A DNA stretch of 54,400 nucleotides from Phocaeicola sp. (lineage in GTDB: Bacteria; Bacteroidota; Bacteroidia; Bacteroidales; Bacteroidaceae): NCBI GenBank assembly GCA_020026175.1, contig JAHHQV010000014.1:1-54400 (forward strand), written 5' to 3'. Numbering within the stretch: position 1 is the stretch's first letter; every line of letters starts with the position of its first letter. This document shows positions 51,449-54,400 of this stretch, one piece after another. The notes under the pieces were generated by a model that was given only the letters and a program-made list of their open reading frames with translations, was not told the DNA's origin and searched no databases. Both the position numbers and the translations under genes were made by a program.

Positions 51449-51910
51449 TTACAAACTTAAATCATGATTTCTCATTCTATATTCTGCCATTTCCTCATAT
51501 TTAGTACCAGGACGTCCATAGTTGCAATAAGGATAAATTGATATACCTCCTCTTGGGGTAAATATACCTGTTACCTCAATATACTTTGGATTCATCAACT
51601 TTATCAAATCTTTCATTATGATGTTTACACAGTCTTCATGAAAATCACCATGATTTCTGAAACTGAAAAGGTAAAGTTTCAGGCTCTTGCTCTCTACCAT
51701 CTTTACATCTGGCAGATAGCTTATGCGTATTTCTGCAAAGTCAGGCTGACCGGTAATAGGACAAAGACTTGTAAACTCAGGACAATTGAAACGCACCCAG
51801 TAGTCATTATCAGGATGTTTGTTTTCAAATGACTCCAACACTTCAGGAGCATAATCCTGACGATAAACAGTACTGCCACCCAAAAGGGTCAATTCATCTT
51901 TTCTATCCAT
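51449..51910 (-). CDS. queF: NADPH-dependent preQ0 reductase QueF
   Basis: Reduces 7-cyano-7-deazaguanine to preQ1 in queuosine synthesis; 153 aa, the short unimodular (YkvM) type. Catalytic Cys C50 and Asp D57 in FTSLCPITGQPDFAE; substrate-binding Glu in VESKSLKLYLFSFRNHGDFH. The C-terminus PRGGISIYPYCNYG is typical. It follows queC after 114 bases, so a separate start of transcription is possible, but no consensus promoter was seen. Confidence 0.95.
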   Translation of the reverse strand: MDRKDELTLLGGSTVYRQDYAPEVLESFENKHPDNDYWVRFNCPEFTSLCPITGQPDFAEIRISYLPDVKMVESKSLKLYLFSFRNHGDFHEDCVNIIMKDLIKLMNPKYIEVTGIFTPRGGISIYPYCNYGRPGTKYEEMAEYRMRNHDLSL

Positions 51911-52024
51911 CTTTATATAATTTACTTAATGAAATCAGTTCCGCATCTATGTGTCACGAATTCCATACTGACAAGCGAAATCTAAAATCTAGGATTACTA
52001 GCCTAATATTATAACAATGCGATA

Positions 52025-52687
52025 TTATTTTTTCGACAAAAGATACTTATTCAGACCTTCATTTCTCAATTTGCATGCAGGACAATGACCACAACCATCA
52101 CCCTTCACACCATTGTAACAAGTAAGAGTTTCGTTTCTAACCAAATCAAGTACTCCCAGTTCATCGGCCAACGCCCAAGTCTGCGACTTATCTATCCACA
52201 TAAGCGGAGTATGTATAACGAACTGCTCGTCCATGGCAAGATTAAGAGTAACATTGAGAGACTTTATAAAAGAGTCTCTACAGTCGGGATAACCGCTGAA
52301 ATCAGTCTGTGAAACACCTGTCACCAAATGATTTATTCCATGCTCGCGTGCATATACAGCAGCTATACTCATGAAAAAAAGATTCCTTCCTGGCACAAAA
52401 GTGTTTGGACAACCGTCTTCTGGCTTTTCTTCATCCATCTTTATAGAGGTGTCTGTAAGAGAATTTCTTCCAAGGCTACCTATAAACGAAACGTCCATTA
52501 CATCGAAATGCACTCCCGCCTTTTCGGCTATATGGCGTGCTATCTCAACCTCGCCTACATGCTTCTGCCCATAAACGAAACTTAGCGCATATACTTTGCT
52601 GAAATGTTTCTTTGCCCAAAAAAGACATGTAGTGGAGTCTTGCCCCCCGCTGAAAACTACAAGGGAGGCACCATTATTCATTTTCAT
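52025..52687 (-). CDS. queC: 7-cyano-7-deazaguanine synthase QueC
   Basis: ATP-dependent conversion of 7-carboxy-7-deazaguanine to preQ0; 220 aa. PP-loop SGGQDST at 13-19, VTGVSQTDFSGYPDCRDSFI in the middle, and the zinc cysteines in CYNGVKGDGCGHCPACKLR. One base separates it from the yhhQ stop, so the genes are co-transcribed. queD and queE are not in the window. Confidence 0.95.
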   Translation of the reverse strand: MKMNNGASLVVFSGGQDSTTCLFWAKKHFSKVYALSFVYGQKHVGEVEIARHIAEKAGVHFDVMDVSFIGSLGRNSLTDTSIKMDEEKPEDGCPNTFVPGRNLFFMSIAAVYAREHGINHLVTGVSQTDFSGYPDCRDSFIKSLNVTLNLAMDEQFVIHTPLMWIDKSQTWALADELGVLDLVRNETLTCYNGVKGDGCGHCPACKLRNEGLNKYLLSKK

Positions 52688-52688
52688 A

Positions 52689-53375
52689 TCAGATTTCCTT
52701 TATTTTCAATACATTGTATGAAATGTTATCATCGTAAACATCACTGTCGTCTACACGCTTGATATAGCTTACTACACGAATTGTAGCCGGAAGAATTATT
52801 ATTTCATAAAGAGTCTTAAGAACCACCTGAACTATCATCAGATTGATAAGTTCGTTTCCCGGAATCAAACCTCCAAAAGCTAAAGGAAAGAATATGATGG
52901 AATCGGCACTTTCACCTGCAATGGTAGAGACAACGGCACGAAGAGAAAAATTCTTTCCATGAGAAGCAATCTTCATCTTGCTCATGACATAAGCATTGAT
53001 GAAAGAGCCAACAAGAAAAGCTATAAGACTGGCAGCAGCAATACGTGGAGCAAAGCCGAATACAAAATCAAAACCTTCCCTACCTTCCCAAAAAGGAGCA
53101 CCAGGAAGAGCAACGGCTATCTTGCCCAAAGCTACTACCATGAAATTCATAAGGAATCCCATCCAGATTATAAGGCGGGCCTTACGGAAACCCCACACTT
53201 CAGCTATACAGTCATTGATAATGTAAGAAATTGGAAATACTATAAGTCCGGCAGTTACAGTGATAGGACCGATTTGCACTACTTTGGTCTCTAAAAGATT
53301 AGCTGCTATAAGGCAGACACAAAAAACAATACCCAAGACCATGAAAGGTACTGACACAAGATTTTCTTTTTTCAT
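52689..53375 (-). CDS. yhhQ: Queuosine precursor transporter (YhhQ/COG1738)
   Basis: Inner-membrane uptake protein for preQ0/preQ1-type precursors, 228 aa, about six hydrophobic segments. Family features: NLLETKVVQIGPITVTAGLI VFPISYIINDCIAEVWGFR and the later GESADSIIFFPLAFGG. First gene of the queuosine operon. The 5' leader holds a preQ1-I-like fold whose tail covers the ribosome site (AGGA) two to six bases before the ATG. Together with queC and queF it implies both salvage and synthesis. Confidence 0.92.
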   Translation of the reverse strand: MKKENLVSVPFMVLGIVFCVCLIAANLLETKVVQIGPITVTAGLIVFPISYIINDCIAEVWGFRKARLIIWMGFLMNFMVVALGKIAVALPGAPFWEGREGFDFVFGFAPRIAAASLIAFLVGSFINAYVMSKMKIASHGKNFSLRAVVSTIAGESADSIIFFPLAFGGLIPGNELINLMIVQVVLKTLYEIIILPATIRVVSYIKRVDDSDVYDDNISYNVLKIKEI

Positions 53376-53411
53376 TGTTCCTGTTTTTTACGTGGTGTTC
53401 TAGAATACACG
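53376..53411 (-). promoter_or_regulatory. preQ1-I-like riboswitch candidate in the yhhQ leader
   Basis: Reading the minus strand, stem CGTG (53411-53408) pairs with CACG (53394-53391). The loop contains TTCTAG and ACAC, followed by the A-rich tail TAAAAAACAGGAAC, which ends at the ATG. TTCTAG, ACACC and TAAAAAAC match the preQ1 class I consensus. Loop TTCT can pair with tail GGAA as the pseudoknot, hiding the ribosome site. The stem is only four pairs. Confidence 0.55.
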
Positions 53412-53466
53412 ACCGTTATTCACGGCATCACATGTTTAAAATACTCTGTTTTATTAAAATCGGGTG

Positions 53467-53474
53467 CAAAGATA
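53467..53474 (-). promoter_or_regulatory. TAnnTTTG promoter of the queuosine operon
   Basis: TATCTTTG on the minus strand, 91 bases before the yhhQ ATG, leaving a leader of about 85 bases that includes the riboswitch candidate. Confidence 0.65.
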
Positions 53475-53624
53475 TGAAGTATTTGCGAATTACACAAGAA
53501 AAAATTAAATTTGTCTCAGCATCCACAATACAAGACTGATTCATAAGAACTATCTTTAAACAAGACGGACAGATACCTATTGATGGGTTGCCATACAAAA
53601 AAATGTAATGACTATATACACTAT

Positions 53625-54266
53625 ATGAGAAAAAAAGAACTTTACACCAAAGTAATAGAATATTTTGAAAAAGCCATGCCCGTAGCAGAAACAGAGCTAC
53701 ACTACTCAAACCCTTTCGAACTGCTGATAGCAGTTATACTAAGTGCTCAATGTACAGACAAGCGCGTAAATATGATAACTCCATCTCTTTTTCATGACTA
53801 CCCCACTCCAGAAGCTCTTGCAGCAAGTACTCCGGAAGTCATTTTTGAATATATACGTAGTGTGAGCTATCCCAACAATAAGGCCAAGCACCTTGTAGGT
53901 ATGGCACAAATGCTTGTTAAGGATTTCAACAGTACGGTTCCTGATACACTAGAAAAACTTGTGAAACTGCCGGGAGTAGGAAGAAAAACAGCGAATGTCA
54001 TACAAAGTGTAGTGTTCAACAAGGCAGCCATGGCTGTAGATACACATGTATTCAGGGTTAGCCACAGAATAGGTCTGGTTACAAAATCGTGTACCACTCC
54101 GCTGGCAACAGAAAATTATCTGATGAAATATATCCCAAAAGATATTGTACCAAAGGCTCATCACTGGCTTATACTGCACGGCAGATATGTGTGTACTGCA
54201 CGTTCGCCAAAGTGCAGCGAATGCGGACTGAACGGAATATGTGCCCAGTCTCTTAAAGTAAACTAA
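53625..54266 (+). CDS. nth: Endonuclease III
   Basis: Base-excision repair glycosylase/AP lyase for oxidised pyrimidines, 213 aa. Helix-hairpin-helix LPGVGRKTANVI with the catalytic Lys in GRKTAN, catalytic Asp in AVDTHVFRVSHR, and a [4Fe-4S] site spaced C-6-C-2-C-5-C in CTARSPKCSECGLNGIC. I start at the ATG at 53625 (MRKKELYTKV); an earlier ATG at 53583 adds a 14-residue extension without family support. It stands alone, divergent from the queuosine operon. Confidence 0.95.
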   Translation: MRKKELYTKVIEYFEKAMPVAETELHYSNPFELLIAVILSAQCTDKRVNMITPSLFHDYPTPEALAASTPEVIFEYIRSVSYPNNKAKHLVGMAQMLVKDFNSTVPDTLEKLVKLPGVGRKTANVIQSVVFNKAAMAVDTHVFRVSHRIGLVTKSCTTPLATENYLMKYIPKDIVPKAHHWLILHGRYVCTARSPKCSECGLNGICAQSLKVN

Positions 54267-54400
54267 CAAAATTGTAATACTGAAAAGATATTCATAATCA
54301 TCAGCTACAATACATAAAAGACAATTACAGGTACAGCGACAACATACCGTAAACATTGAGACAGAAATTCAAACTGTGTCAATCCTAAATAAGCCTGATT

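Overview
The window reads as a chromosomal segment of a Bacteroidota organism, most likely order Bacteroidales. The evidence is AT-rich DNA, many promoters of the TAnnTTTG type, and families typical of the phylum: TAnnTTTG-driven asd, valS, secA and dnaX, Porin_10, DUF4421, DUF4105, DUF6340, a fused NfnAB-like oxidoreductase, and IS1380-type and IS4-type insertion sequence debris. I cannot name the genus.

Layout. 1-1737: an IS graveyard holding a left-truncated IS1380-type transposase, three copies of an ACCGGACAGC-type inverted repeat, a transposase start with its own promoter, and broken gene fragments. 1738-8492: asd (-), then antiporter-tcdA-lolD (+), a secreted nuclease/phosphatase-fold lipoprotein (-) and cvfB (+). 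8735-14441: a five-gene MacAB-TolC-like efflux operon (-), divergent from a ROK glucokinase (+). 15551-16750: a gene-free stretch with a phased 22-bp repeat array and an inverted relic of the same IS type seen at the left edge. 16751-23344: a prohibitin-like protein, then the fused NfnAB-like gene (-) divergent from a 2-oxoacid:ferredoxin oxidoreductase operon (+). These two units probably exchange electrons through ferredoxin. 23449-28504: a Porin_10, periplasmic binding protein, Gfo/Idh/MocA and DUF4421 operon. 28718-34176: valS, then on the minus strand an MBL hydrolase, an acidic protein and a DUF6340 lipoprotein. 34316-40479: secA, a degenerate PafA-like phosphatase and a DUF4105 protein (-). 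40560-40669: a second 22-bp repeat array. 40885-48416: an envelope cluster of coaX, a FadL-like beta-barrel, a TPR protein, lptC, a CNNM/CBS protein and ppiD. 48523-51237: ftsB and a partner membrane protein (-), divergent from dnaX (+). 51449-53375: a queuosine-precursor operon, yhhQ-queC-queF (-). 53625-54266: nth (+).

Most of the window is housekeeping. The points most worth following are: (1) a preQ1-I-like aptamer just before the yhhQ start codon; (2) an A_AAA_AAT slippery site in dnaX followed immediately by a -1 frame stop, placed where a short gamma form would end; (3) two intergenic arrays of phased 22-bp units that share an identical 16-bp core; (4) a PafA-family protein that has lost its metal ligands; and (5) IS debris in which a 15-16 bp terminal repeat recurs inside the transposase start codon region.
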